A stretch of DNA of 50,724 bases from Clostridium sp. (GTDB lineage Bacteria > Bacillota > Clostridia > Lachnospirales > Lachnospiraceae), in the NCBI GenBank assembly GCA_023663815.1, contig JAMPGS010000004.1:1-50724 (forward strand). The letters run 5' to 3'. The translations under genes and the position numbers were made by a program. Shown here piece by piece: positions 7,995 to 15,862 of this stretch (position 1 is its first letter; each line of letters begins with the position of its first letter). The notes below the pieces were generated by a model that saw only the letters and a list, made by a program, of their open reading frames with translations, was not told where the DNA came from and made no database searches.

Positions 7995-8945
7995 ATGGAC
8001 AAGATTGGGAAAGCAAAAACGGCGCTTCTGGCAATGCAGAGATATTCATGGGAACAGGGAACGGCCATGCAGGCATTTCTTGAAGCGGGCGACGACGCCG
8101 TGGTGATTGCCATGGCAAAGGAAGCGGCTTACCGGCAGATAGCGGATGGACGGCTGGCAAGCATCGGCATAGAAGGGGCGGTAACAGACCCTTGTTCAAA
8201 CGGCGAGGGGCTTATTCACGCATATAAATTGACAGGAGAGGAGGATTTAAAGAAAGCTCAGGAGAAGAGCCTTAAGTGGGCCTTAGAAAAAGCGCCTAGA
8301 AATCAAGAAGGAATCGTATATCATGTAGACAGCGCGCCGCAAATGTGGGCGGATTCCGTATATATGCTTCCGCCTTATCTGGCAGCCGCCGGAGAGTATG
8401 AGGAGGCAGTAAAGCAGATAAGAGGTTACTTGAAGGTTTTGTATCATGAAGAAATCGGTCTTATGAGCCACATGTGGGACGATGAGAAAAAGGTTTATCT
8501 TCGTGAAGCGCACTGGGGCGTAGGAAACGGCTGGACTATAGCCGGAATCACTAGGGTAATTGCAAAACTTCCAGAAAATATGGAAAAAGAAAAAAGCGAA
8601 TTGATTCAGGTAGTTCAGGATATTGTCAAGGGATTACTGAAATGGATGCGCGAGGACGGGATGTTCCATGATGTGGTGGACGACCCGGAAACTTTTGTCG
8701 AGGTGAACTGTTCGCAAATGCTGGCCTACACGCTGTTCCGAGGAATGAAAGCCGGTTGGCTTTCGGAAGAATATTTGGAGACGGCGGAAAAGCTGCGGAG
8801 CGCGGCAAACAAATGTATAGATGAGTTTGGATTAGTGCATCCGGTATGCGGAGCCCCCAGCTTTGATAAGCCGGGAACGGCGCCTGAGGGAAACGCCTTT
8901 TACATATTGATGGAAGCAGCAGCAAAAGATTATTATCAAAATTAA
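7995..8945 (+). CDS. GH88/GH105-type unsaturated uronyl hydrolase
   Basis: A 316-residue all-helical hydrolase. The start at 7995 is chosen because GGAG at 7986-7989 is well spaced; an in-frame ATG at 7983 lacks a ribosome site. Family marks are the SAPQMWADSVYM segment, carrying the Asp that in this clan protonates the vinyl ether of unsaturated uronates, and the later HWGVGNGW motif. The family removes 4,5-unsaturated glucuronyl or galacturonyl residues left by polysaccharide lyases. There is no signal peptide, so it acts in the cytoplasm on imported oligosaccharides. It is the first gene of operon A, 15 bp before the solute-binding protein, so the importer probably supplies its substrate. 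Substrate linkage is not predictable. Confidence 0.72.
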   Translation: MDKIGKAKTALLAMQRYSWEQGTAMQAFLEAGDDAVVIAMAKEAAYRQIADGRLASIGIEGAVTDPCSNGEGLIHAYKLTGEEDLKKAQEKSLKWALEKAPRNQEGIVYHVDSAPQMWADSVYMLPPYLAAAGEYEEAVKQIRGYLKVLYHEEIGLMSHMWDDEKKVYLREAHWGVGNGWTIAGITRVIAKLPENMEKEKSELIQVVQDIVKGLLKWMREDGMFHDVVDDPETFVEVNCSQMLAYTLFRGMKAGWLSEEYLETAEKLRSAANKCIDEFGLVHPVCGAPSFDKPGTAPEGNAFYILMEAAAKDYYQN

Positions 8946-8960
8946 AAAGGAGGATTTTTA

Positions 8961-10397
8961 ATGAAGAAGAAAACCATTAAAAAAGTAGTAGCAGTTTTAT
9001 TAGCGCTTCAAATGTTTGCGCTGGCAGCCTGCGGAAACAGCGGCAGCAGCGCGGACACACCGAGCGCAGCCGACACGCAGGATACGGCGGCGGCAAGCGA
9101 TGCGGCAGATACAGCCGACACAGCGGACACGTCCGATGCAGCCGCGGCGGATACAGCCGATGCAGGCAGCTCCGACGCTGGATATGGAATGGACAAGAAC
9201 CTGTCCGGAAAGATTACTATTTGGACATGGGGCGATTACGAAATCAAGGGAACCAGCAAATTCAACGACTATTATCCGAACATTGAAGTGGAATATGTTC
9301 AGTTTGATTCCGCTGAATACTTTGAGAAGGTAGTATCGACGATTGCTTCTGGCGGCGATTTGCCTGACGTTGTTCTCTTTGAAAGCGGCCCTAGAGGCCA
9401 GTTCCTTGCAATGGAGGATACATGGGAAGTATTGAACGCAGCACCTTACAACGCAGATACATCTGAGCTTCTTGATTGGGCGCTTCCTCTTTGCACCAAC
9501 ACAAACGGCGACCTTCTCTGCGTACAGGTGGACAACTGCGTAGGCGCTTGGGCTTATGACAGAAATCTGACAAAGAAATATTTTGGAACTGACGACCCGG
9601 CTGAGCTGGAAGCAAGATTCCAGACAATCGATGATTATATTGAGGCGGCGAAAGAAGTAGCGGAAAAAGGAAACGGAGAGGACTTCATTTTTGCAGGAGC
9701 CGGCGATATTAAGGATGCCCTGAAAGGTCTGTATACAGAAGAATCATGGGTAACCGATGGAAAAATAACAATAGACAGTTCTTACAAAAAGATATATGAC
9801 ACAATTGAACAGTTTGTTGCAACTGGCGCTGTAGGAAAATATGTGTTATGGACGCCCGCATGGAACGCAAGCTGGGCGGCCGGTCATACTATATTTACCG
9901 GATGTCCTACATGGTATGCTTCCCACGTATTGAAATCCAATGATACAGAGTCAGAGGGACGCTGGGGCTTGATTACTCCTCCCGGCGGCGGCTACAGCAA
10001 CGGCGGAACCGCATATGCAATTCCCAAAGCAATCGACGACAGCCAGAAAGAGCTTGCATGGGCTTGGATTAAATATTTAACTATGTCATTGGAAGGTTCA
10101 GAGAATTTCTATGAGGCGCATGTAACTCCTACATTATACAAGCCTGCTTATGAAGGTGATTTGTATGCAGGAGAGGCTGACCCGTTCTTTGGCGGACAGA
10201 ACATTATGCAGAAGTATCTGGAAATCGCGCAGAATCCTAAGACAAAAGCTCGTGTAGTAACCAAGTATGACGGAACGATTGAGACAATCGACACTGAGAT
10301 AGTGATTCAGCTGGGAGAGGGAAATATGACCGCCGACGAAGCTTTTGCTAAGCTGAAAGCTGATTTGCTAGCAACAGCGCCTGAATTAACTGAATAA
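8961..10397 (+). CDS. ABC sugar importer 1, solute-binding lipoprotein
   Basis: A 478-residue family 1 extracellular solute-binding protein. It has a lipoprotein signal peptide with lipobox LAAC (C24), then an Ala/Asp/Thr-rich linker (about residues 30-75) made of repeated ADT-like units, then the mature fold beginning KITIWTWGDYE. It would be tethered outside the membrane and deliver oligosaccharide to the permeases at 10541 and 11459. A strong AAGGAGG precedes the start. A hairpin with a T-tract follows and may set a high ratio of binding protein to permease. Confidence 0.88.
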   Translation: MKKKTIKKVVAVLLALQMFALAACGNSGSSADTPSAADTQDTAAASDAADTADTADTSDAAAADTADAGSSDAGYGMDKNLSGKITIWTWGDYEIKGTSKFNDYYPNIEVEYVQFDSAEYFEKVVSTIASGGDLPDVVLFESGPRGQFLAMEDTWEVLNAAPYNADTSELLDWALPLCTNTNGDLLCVQVDNCVGAWAYDRNLTKKYFGTDDPAELEARFQTIDDYIEAAKEVAEKGNGEDFIFAGAGDIKDALKGLYTEESWVTDGKITIDSSYKKIYDTIEQFVATGAVGKYVLWTPAWNASWAAGHTIFTGCPTWYASHVLKSNDTESEGRWGLITPPGGGYSNGGTAYAIPKAIDDSQKELAWAWIKYLTMSLEGSENFYEAHVTPTLYKPAYEGDLYAGEADPFFGGQNIMQKYLEIAQNPKTKARVVTKYDGTIETIDTEIVIQLGEGNMTADEAFAKLKADLLATAPELTE

Positions 10398-10434
10398 TCA
10401 CAGACAAAACAGCTTAGTTGTTTTGTGAAAAACG

Positions 10435-10484
10435 GGACTGCCGCAAACGCAAGTGTAAGTCTTAACTGCGGCAGTCCTATTTTT
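10435..10484 (+). terminator. Hairpin between binding protein and permeases (partial terminator)
   Basis: GGACTGCCGC (10435-10444) pairs perfectly with GCGGCAGTCC (10468-10477) and is followed by TATTTTT. A weaker ACAAAAC/GTTTTGT hairpin lies just upstream. No promoter is apparent before 10541, so this is likely a read-through terminator or mRNA-stabilising stem. Confidence 0.7.
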
Positions 10485-10540
10485 ACCGGATGCCGTAGCT
10501 TTGGCTGTGCGCGCCGGACAAAAAGGAGGAGCCCACAAAT

Positions 10541-11458
10541 ATGGAAAGAAATAAAAAAAATAAATTCTTCCTGAAACAGCAGATTGCTCCCTATTTGTTT
10601 GTCCTGCCTTATTTTGTAATATTTCTTGCGTTTTCTGTGTTTCCCATTTTTTACAGCGTTTTTATCAGCTTCCATGAATGGGACGGGGTGAGCGATAAGA
10701 TATTTGTCGGACTTACAAATTATATGGAAGTAATCAAGGATGCAAGGCTTTTAAAAGCTCTTACAAATACGCTTCTTTTTATGGTGATGATAATTCCCAT
10801 ACAAATTGTTTCGGGATTTTTAATGGCGGTGGTTTTGAGCAATAAATTCATGCCCATAAAAAAGGTGTACAGGCTGCTTATTTTTCTGCCTTATTTGACT
10901 ACGCCGATTGCGCTGGGCGTTATATTTGGAATTTTGTTTGACTCTAATTTTGGAATGGTAAATTATATTTTGGAGTTTATCGGCCTCAATGGTATCAAGT
11001 GGACGACGGAAGCAGTACCGGCAAAATTTTTGGTTGCGCTGGTGACGATTTGGAGATATGCGGGATACACGGCGGTTTTGTTTATGGCGGGCATCACAAA
11101 AATCAATTCGGATTTATATGAAGCCTGCGAGATTGACGGGGGAAACTTTTGGAAGTGTACCAGATACATCACCATTCCGCTGTTAAAACCGGTCACGATT
11201 TTTGTGGTGATTACGACTATCATCGGCTGCTTCCAGATTTTCGAGGAGCCTTATATGATTTTCTCCGCTGTTGCAGGAAAGACGGTAGGCGGGCCGGACA
11301 ATGCAGTTTTGACGGGCCTGTGGTATTTTTATGATACGGCCTTTAGGCATCAAATGCGGTTTGGCTACGGCGCGGCTATTGGCATGACCCTCTTTGTGGT
11401 TATTGCAATTATTTCCTTTGTGGCTAACAAGCTGCTGCACGGAAAGGAGGACAAGTAA
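10541..11458 (+). CDS. ABC sugar importer 1, MalF-type permease
   Basis: A 305-residue inner-membrane permease with six predicted hydrophobic segments. The first (about residues 17-40) reads YLFVLPYFVIFLAFSVFP, typical of MalF/UgpA-type subunits. The EAA loop that docks the ATPase is present as YEACEIDGGNFWKCTRYITIPLLKP, with the conserved Asp-Gly. Its stop codon abuts the start of the partner permease at 11459. No ATPase gene is in the operon, so a shared MsmK-like ATPase encoded elsewhere is expected. Confidence 0.9.
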   Translation: MERNKKNKFFLKQQIAPYLFVLPYFVIFLAFSVFPIFYSVFISFHEWDGVSDKIFVGLTNYMEVIKDARLLKALTNTLLFMVMIIPIQIVSGFLMAVVLSNKFMPIKKVYRLLIFLPYLTTPIALGVIFGILFDSNFGMVNYILEFIGLNGIKWTTEAVPAKFLVALVTIWRYAGYTAVLFMAGITKINSDLYEACEIDGGNFWKCTRYITIPLLKPVTIFVVITTIIGCFQIFEEPYMIFSAVAGKTVGGPDNAVLTGLWYFYDTAFRHQMRFGYGAAIGMTLFVVIAIISFVANKLLHGKEDK

Positions 11459-12277
11459 ATGAGCAAACGGATAAAGCAGGCGATTATGCTACTTATCATG
11501 ACCGCCGTTGCGCTGATATCGCTTTTCCCCTTTTACATGATGATTAACATGGGCACATACAAAACCAACGATTTGTATACAGGGATTAAGCTGGTGATTG
11601 GCAATTATGCAAAAGAAAATTTTCATTCTCTGATGCAGGTTCATTTTGTGCGCTATTATTTCAACTCCGTTTTCGTATCGGTGAGCTGCGCAGTTTTGAC
11701 AGTGCTTGTGTGCTCATTGTGCGGGTACGGTTTGGGGAAATATAAATTTCGCGGTCAAAAGGTTTTATCAAACATTGTGATGCTGACGATGATGGTTCCT
11801 ACGCAGTTAAGCTTGGTAGGCTTTTTAAAGGAAATGAATTTTTTACATTGGAGCAATACTTTGCTTCCGCTGATTATTCCTCCAACGGCCTATGCCTTCG
11901 GCGTTTTTTGGATTCAGCAGTTTACCCAAGATGCGATTCCCGATTCCGTAATAGAAAGCGCAAAGCTGGACGGATGCGGCGAGGCGAGAGTGTTTTTTGA
12001 GATTGCGCTTCCCTTTATGAAACCTGCCTGCGTGACGCTGGCGTTGTTGTCCTTCCTTGCTTCATGGAACAGTTTTTTGGTGCCGATTATCATTATTTCC
12101 AAGGAAAGCTTGTTCACTTTACCTTTGGGTATCAAACAGCTTGCAACGCAGTTTAGGACGGACTTGGGCGCGCAGATTTTGGGGCTGACGATTGCAACCG
12201 TGCCGATTTTGATTTTGTTTGGTTATTTTTCCGATAATCTCATCAGCGGACTTGCGGCGGCGGCGGTGAAGGAGTAG
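11459..12277 (+). CDS. ABC sugar importer 1, MalG-type permease
   Basis: A 272-residue permease of the MalG/UgpE type, pairing with the upstream subunit. The EAA loop reads IESAKLDGCGEARVFFEIALPF. It starts directly after the stop codon of the previous gene, so the two are translationally coupled. Its last codons (gtg aag gag tag) form the first copy of a tandem repeat array that runs to the next gene. Confidence 0.9.
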   Translation: MSKRIKQAIMLLIMTAVALISLFPFYMMINMGTYKTNDLYTGIKLVIGNYAKENFHSLMQVHFVRYYFNSVFVSVSCAVLTVLVCSLCGYGLGKYKFRGQKVLSNIVMLTMMVPTQLSLVGFLKEMNFLHWSNTLLPLIIPPTAYAFGVFWIQQFTQDAIPDSVIESAKLDGCGEARVFFEIALPFMKPACVTLALLSFLASWNSFLVPIIIISKESLFTLPLGIKQLATQFRTDLGAQILGLTIATVPILILFGYFSDNLISGLAAAAVKE

Positions 12278-12510
12278 AAGCAGGCTTGAGTTCTGCAGGA
12301 AAAGAGTAGAAGCAAGCTCTGCAGTGAAGGAATGGAAGAGAGCTCTGCGGTGAAAGAGCAGGGGCAAGCTTGAGTTTTGCAGGAAAAGAGCAGAAGCAGG
12401 CTTGGGCTTTGCAGGAAAAGAGCAGGAGCAAGTTTGGTTTTTGCAGGAAGAGCAGGAGCAGGCTTGAATTTTGCAGGAAAAGTGTCAAAGTAAGCTCTGC
12501 GGGAAAGGAG
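12263..12510 (+). repeat. Tandem array from permease stop codon to next ribosome site
   Basis: Nine units begin at 12263, 12295, 12321, 12347, 12379, 12411, 12443, 12473 and 12499, giving periods of 32, 26, 26, 32, 32, 32, 30 and 26 bp. The core is GCAGGAAAAGAGCAGRAGCA. The first unit contains the permease stop codon. The last contains GGAAAGGAG, the ribosome site of the gene at 12518. There is no coding capacity of its own. Confidence 0.8.
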
Positions 12511-12517
12511 ACCCTGT

Positions 12518-13306
12518 ATGGAGAAAATTACGATAGCGGTTGTGAACGCGGCGGGCTGTAAATTGTTTGAGGCAAGCGGATATCAGCGGGTTGAAATGGA
12601 GTTTGAGCGGGTTTATCAGAAAGGCGATAAAATTCAAATAGTTTTGAAGGAAGAGCGTTTCTTAAAAATCCGATTGGATGAAGCTGTGGACGAGGCCCTA
12701 GTGTTTGGAAAGAAAGGAACGTTCCAGTACTTGATACCCGACGAGGAAGGAAAAATGGCTTACCCGCCGGAGGCTTTTGGGGGAAAGACCCACAAGGTTT
12801 ACGCGGAATATCAGGAGGCGGAAAGCGGAAGGGTTAATTTAAGCCAGAATTCTTGGGATATACGGGGAGAATCCAATTTTTACCCTCACTGTACGGCCAC
12901 CATAGAAACGCGGGGAGAGTCCGTATTTGCCGCCAGAAACACAATTGACGGAATGACGCAGGCAAAGGGCCATGGTTTGTGGCCGTTTACCTCGTGGGGA
13001 GAGGGGGAGGACCCGGACGCGGAAATCAGGATTGATTTTGGCCGAAAGGTGCTTGCCGAGGAGCTGGAGATATTTTTGCGGGCCGATTTTCCACACGACA
13101 ACTATTGGAAAGAAGCGGAACTGAAATTTAGTAATGGGGAGGTAGTGAACCTTGCACTGGAAAAAACGGGAGAGGGGCAAAAGTTTGCCCTGGGAGGGAT
13201 TCCCACGGAATGGATAGTCATGGGGAAGCTGCGGAAGGATGAAAACGACCCGTCGCCATTTCCGGCATTGACACAGTGGAGGGTATTTGGTAGAAATATA
13301 TTATAA
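12518..13306 (+). CDS. Discoidin/F5-8C-like protein of unknown role
   Basis: A 262-residue protein without signal peptide or membrane segment. The C-terminal half (about 110-260) has the look of a galactose-binding-like beta-sandwich: FAARNTIDGMTQAKGHG, then PDAEIRIDFGRKV, then a closing WRVFGRN strand. In discoidin domains the N-T-I-D-G stretch marks the ligand-side loop. The N-terminal half is beta-rich and not recognised. Lying between the importer and a GH1 enzyme, 21 bp before the latter, it may bind or process the imported sugar inside the cell. No catalytic residues were identified. Confidence 0.45.
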   Translation: MEKITIAVVNAAGCKLFEASGYQRVEMEFERVYQKGDKIQIVLKEERFLKIRLDEAVDEALVFGKKGTFQYLIPDEEGKMAYPPEAFGGKTHKVYAEYQEAESGRVNLSQNSWDIRGESNFYPHCTATIETRGESVFAARNTIDGMTQAKGHGLWPFTSWGEGEDPDAEIRIDFGRKVLAEELEIFLRADFPHDNYWKEAELKFSNGEVVNLALEKTGEGQKFALGGIPTEWIVMGKLRKDENDPSPFPALTQWRVFGRNIL

Positions 13307-13327
13307 TGTTTACTAGGAGGAACGAGC

Positions 13328-14671
13328 ATGAAAGCAAAATTTCCAGAAAATTTTGAATGGGGAACGGCGACCGCTTCATACCAAATAGAGGGCGGAACGT
13401 GGGAGGACGGCAAGGGAGAGAATATCTGGGACCGTTTTACTCACACGCCGGGGCACATTGCGGACGGCACAAACGGCGACGTGGCGTGCGACTTTTATCA
13501 CCGCTATGAGGAGGACATTAAGCTTGCAAAGGAGTTTGGCCTGCAGGTGTACCGTTTTTCCATAAACTGGGCGAGGATATTCCCGGAGGGAACCGGACAG
13601 TTAAATCAAAAGGGAATTCAATTTTACAAGGACGTCTTAAATTGTTTGAAGGAAAACGGGATAAAGGCGGCAGTTACCTTGTACCATTGGGATTTGCCGC
13701 AGTCTCTTCAGGACAGAGGAGGCTGGGCAAATAAGGAAATCGTGGAGTGGTTTACGAATTATGTGAAGGTATTGTATCGGGAGTTTGGCGATTTGGTGGA
13801 TTACTGGATTACCTTAAACGAGCCCTTGTGTACTTCTTTTCTAGGGTATTGGACGGGGGAGCACGCGCCGGGATATCGGGATTACTCCATGGCTCTTAAG
13901 GCGGTTCACCATTTGATGCTGTCCCACGGCGCGGCGGTAAAGGCCTACCGCGAGACAAAGTGCAGGGGAAAAATCGGCATTACCTTAAACATGAACCTGT
14001 GTAAGCCGGAAAACCCGAAAAACGAACAGGACGTTAAAGCCGCTCAGTTAGAGCAGCTTAAGGGCGTGGAGCTTTTCTGCAGTCCGGTGATGAAGGGCGA
14101 GTATCCGCAGGAGCTTTTTGATTATCTGAAAACGCAGGGCGTGGTGATTCCAGAGGTTACCGAGGAGGACAAGAAGCTGCTGGGGCCGGAAATTGATTTT
14201 CTGGGCATCAACATGTATGAGACGGCTTATATCCGCGCTGATAAAGAGTGCTGGCCCCTTGGCGGGAAGGGAGTGCATACGGGGCGGTCCCTCACGGACG
14301 CAAACTGGCAGGTAACGCCGGAGGGAATCTACGAGATTCTGCAGTACGTGAACGAAAAATATAATCCGAAGGAGATAATTATCACGGAAAACGGCGCGGC
14401 AATTAACGATTGGGTGAGCTCGGACGGAAGAGTTCACGACGCTAACCGGGAAGAGTATTTGAGGTTATATTTGGAACAGGTAGCCAAGGCCATAGACGAG
14501 GGAGTTCCGGTGACGGGATACTATGTATGGTGCTTCTGCGATAATTTTGAGTGGGCGTGGGGACTTGCCAGAAGGTTTGGGCTGGTGTACGTGGACTATG
14601 CGACACAGAAGAGAATTCCCAAGGACAGTCTTTATTGGTATAAAGAAGTTATACAGAATCATGGATTTTAA
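13328..14671 (+). CDS. GH1 beta-glycosidase
   Basis: A 447-residue glycoside hydrolase family 1 enzyme of full length. The acid/base Glu is E165 in TLNEP and the nucleophile is E354 in ITENG. The N-terminal FEWGTATASYQIEG strand is typical. It hydrolyses beta-glucosides or related beta-glycosides in the cytoplasm; no signal peptide is present. The GYYVWCFCDNFEWAWG segment near the end matches plain beta-glucosidases. A phospho-specific member would be expected beside a PTS, and none is here. It is the last gene of operon A, before a strong bidirectional terminator. An AGGAGG ribosome site precedes the ATG. Confidence 0.9.
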   Translation: MKAKFPENFEWGTATASYQIEGGTWEDGKGENIWDRFTHTPGHIADGTNGDVACDFYHRYEEDIKLAKEFGLQVYRFSINWARIFPEGTGQLNQKGIQFYKDVLNCLKENGIKAAVTLYHWDLPQSLQDRGGWANKEIVEWFTNYVKVLYREFGDLVDYWITLNEPLCTSFLGYWTGEHAPGYRDYSMALKAVHHLMLSHGAAVKAYRETKCRGKIGITLNMNLCKPENPKNEQDVKAAQLEQLKGVELFCSPVMKGEYPQELFDYLKTQGVVIPEVTEEDKKLLGPEIDFLGINMYETAYIRADKECWPLGGKGVHTGRSLTDANWQVTPEGIYEILQYVNEKYNPKEIIITENGAAINDWVSSDGRVHDANREEYLRLYLEQVAKAIDEGVPVTGYYVWCFCDNFEWAWGLARRFGLVYVDYATQKRIPKDSLYWYKEVIQNHGF

Positions 14672-14830
14672 TGCGAAGTTGTGCTTTGATATAAAATCAT
14701 GGATTTTGATGCAAAACTGTGAGTTTTGATATAGAATCATGGTTTTTGAATACAAAGTTGCGCTTTGATGCAAAACTGTGAGTTTTGATATAAAGTTGCA
14801 GTTCTGATAGAAACCATGGATTTTATCAAT
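14657..14830 (+). repeat. Tandem array seeded from the GH1 stop region
   Basis: AATCATGGATTTT spans the last codons of the GH1 gene (14657) and recurs at 14695, 14735 and, as ACCATGGATTTTA, at 14812. The spacer units are AAAACTGTGAGTTTTGATAT-like, giving a period near 38-40 bp. The stop codon region is therefore reiterated into the spacer. Confidence 0.7.
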
Positions 14831-14846
14831 AGAAAAATTGACAGTC

Positions 14847-14877
14847 AAAAACAGGGGCGATAAACGCCCCTGTTTTT
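14847..14877. terminator. Bidirectional terminator between GH1 and DeoR genes
   Basis: AAAAACAGGGGCG (14847-14859) pairs perfectly with CGCCCCTGTTTTT (14865-14877) over 13 bp with a 5-nt loop. A/T tracts on both sides serve the convergent genes. The DeoR stop codon lies inside the right arm. Confidence 0.92.
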
Positions 14878-15670
14878 ATGCATAAATCGTTTGGATAGAA
14901 TCCTGCAGCTCGTCCAAATAGCGGCGGTTTTCGGGAGTAATTTGCGCGTCGGTGATTAGCTTGTCAATTTCATGCAGACCGGCAAATTTTACAAAGCTGA
15001 TTTTGCCGATTTTACTGCTGTCGCAAAGGACGATTTTTTCGGCGGCCGATTTCAGCATTGCTTTTTTGACTTCCGCCTGATTCATATCGGGGGTCATAAA
15101 GCCCTTTTCAGGAGAAAAAGCGTTGGTGGCGAGAAACACCTTGTCAACGTTGAGGGAAACCAGCGTCGATAGGGTGATGGGACCCACGGTGCATTGCTGC
15201 CGCCGCCGCAGGTTGCCGCCAAGCATGATGATATTCGCGTTGCTTTGCTGTTCAAGAAACAGGGCAATGTTCAAGTCGTTTACTACAATTGTGAGATTTC
15301 TTTTTTTCGTTAATTTTTTGGCTAATTCCATCATGGTGCTGCCCGCGTCTATCGCGATTGTGTCGTCGTCCTCAATGAGTTCCGCCGCCAGTTGCGCAAT
15401 AGCCTGCTTTTTTTCGGCATTGTAGATTTTTTTATCGTCGGTTGAAGGTTCAAAGAGGGTTTTATTGATGGGAATAGCGCCGCCGTGGGTACGTTTCAGG
15501 CGGCCTTTGGAGGCCAACTGCCGTAAATCGCTGCGGATGGTAGCGGGTGAAACCTGAAAGTGTTCGCATAATTCAGGGACTAGGAGCTTGGAATTTTTAT
15601 TGAGCAGGGCAACGATTTGCTCTTGCCGTTCTTCTGCAAATAAAGGGCCGTTTTCTGTCTGTTTCATCAT
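14876..15670 (-). CDS. DeoR/GlpR-family transcriptional regulator
   Basis: A 264-residue regulator. The N-terminal winged helix has the family pattern (EERQEQIVALL, then VSPATIRSDLRQLASKGRLKRTHGGA). The C-terminal DeoR sensor domain has DAGSTMMELAKKL, the phosphate-binding loop, and later LATNAF and CDSSKIG. DeoR-type repressors usually respond to a phosphorylated sugar intermediate. The gene diverges from operon B, which encodes an FGGY kinase, so the effector may be that kinase's product. An AAGGAAA ribosome site precedes two adjacent ATGs. It is the only minus-strand gene in the first half of the sugar locus. Confidence 0.9.
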   Translation of the reverse strand: MMKQTENGPLFAEERQEQIVALLNKNSKLLVPELCEHFQVSPATIRSDLRQLASKGRLKRTHGGAIPINKTLFEPSTDDKKIYNAEKKQAIAQLAAELIEDDDTIAIDAGSTMMELAKKLTKKRNLTIVVNDLNIALFLEQQSNANIIMLGGNLRRRQQCTVGPITLSTLVSLNVDKVFLATNAFSPEKGFMTPDMNQAEVKKAMLKSAAEKIVLCDSSKIGKISFVKFAGLHEIDKLITDAQITPENRRYLDELQDSIQTIYA

Positions 15671-15696
15671 AAATTTCCTTATTAAATTTCTTTTTT

Positions 15697-15719
15697 AATG
15701 AATTAAATTCTTATTCATT
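15697..15719. promoter_or_regulatory. Putative DeoR operator
   Basis: AATGAAT (15697-15703) and ATTCATT (15713-15719) form a perfect inverted repeat with a 9-bp spacer in the divergent DeoR/GH4 region. TTCA-type half-sites are common for DeoR proteins. Assignment is inference from position. Confidence 0.4.
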
Positions 15720-15732
15720 TCCGATATTTTTC

Positions 15733-15761
15733 AGGATAACATAGTTTTAATATCAAGTCAA
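15733..15761 (-). promoter_or_regulatory. Promoter of the DeoR gene
   Basis: On the minus strand TTGACT (15756-15761) and TATCCT (15733-15738) are spaced by 17 bp. The inverted repeat at 15697-15719 lies just downstream, suiting autorepression. Confidence 0.5.
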
Positions 15762-15794
15762 ATAATAATAAATGAGAAAGAAAAATAATAATTA

Positions 15795-15822
15795 TTGACA
15801 AGTAATAAAAACAATATATAAT
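15795..15822 (+). promoter_or_regulatory. Promoter of operon B
   Basis: TTGACA (15795-15800) and TATAAT (15817-15822) have a 16-bp spacer. The GH4 ribosome site AAAGGAG follows, excluding the earlier ATG at 15830 as the start. Confidence 0.65.
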
Positions 15823-15862
15823 ATATAACATGAAAGGAAAGAAAACGAAAGGAGAAGAAAAA

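Noticed and set aside
12370..12561. A 63-codon frame over the 12263-12510 array
   Set aside because: Composed almost wholly of repeat units and overlapping the start of the real gene at 12518.
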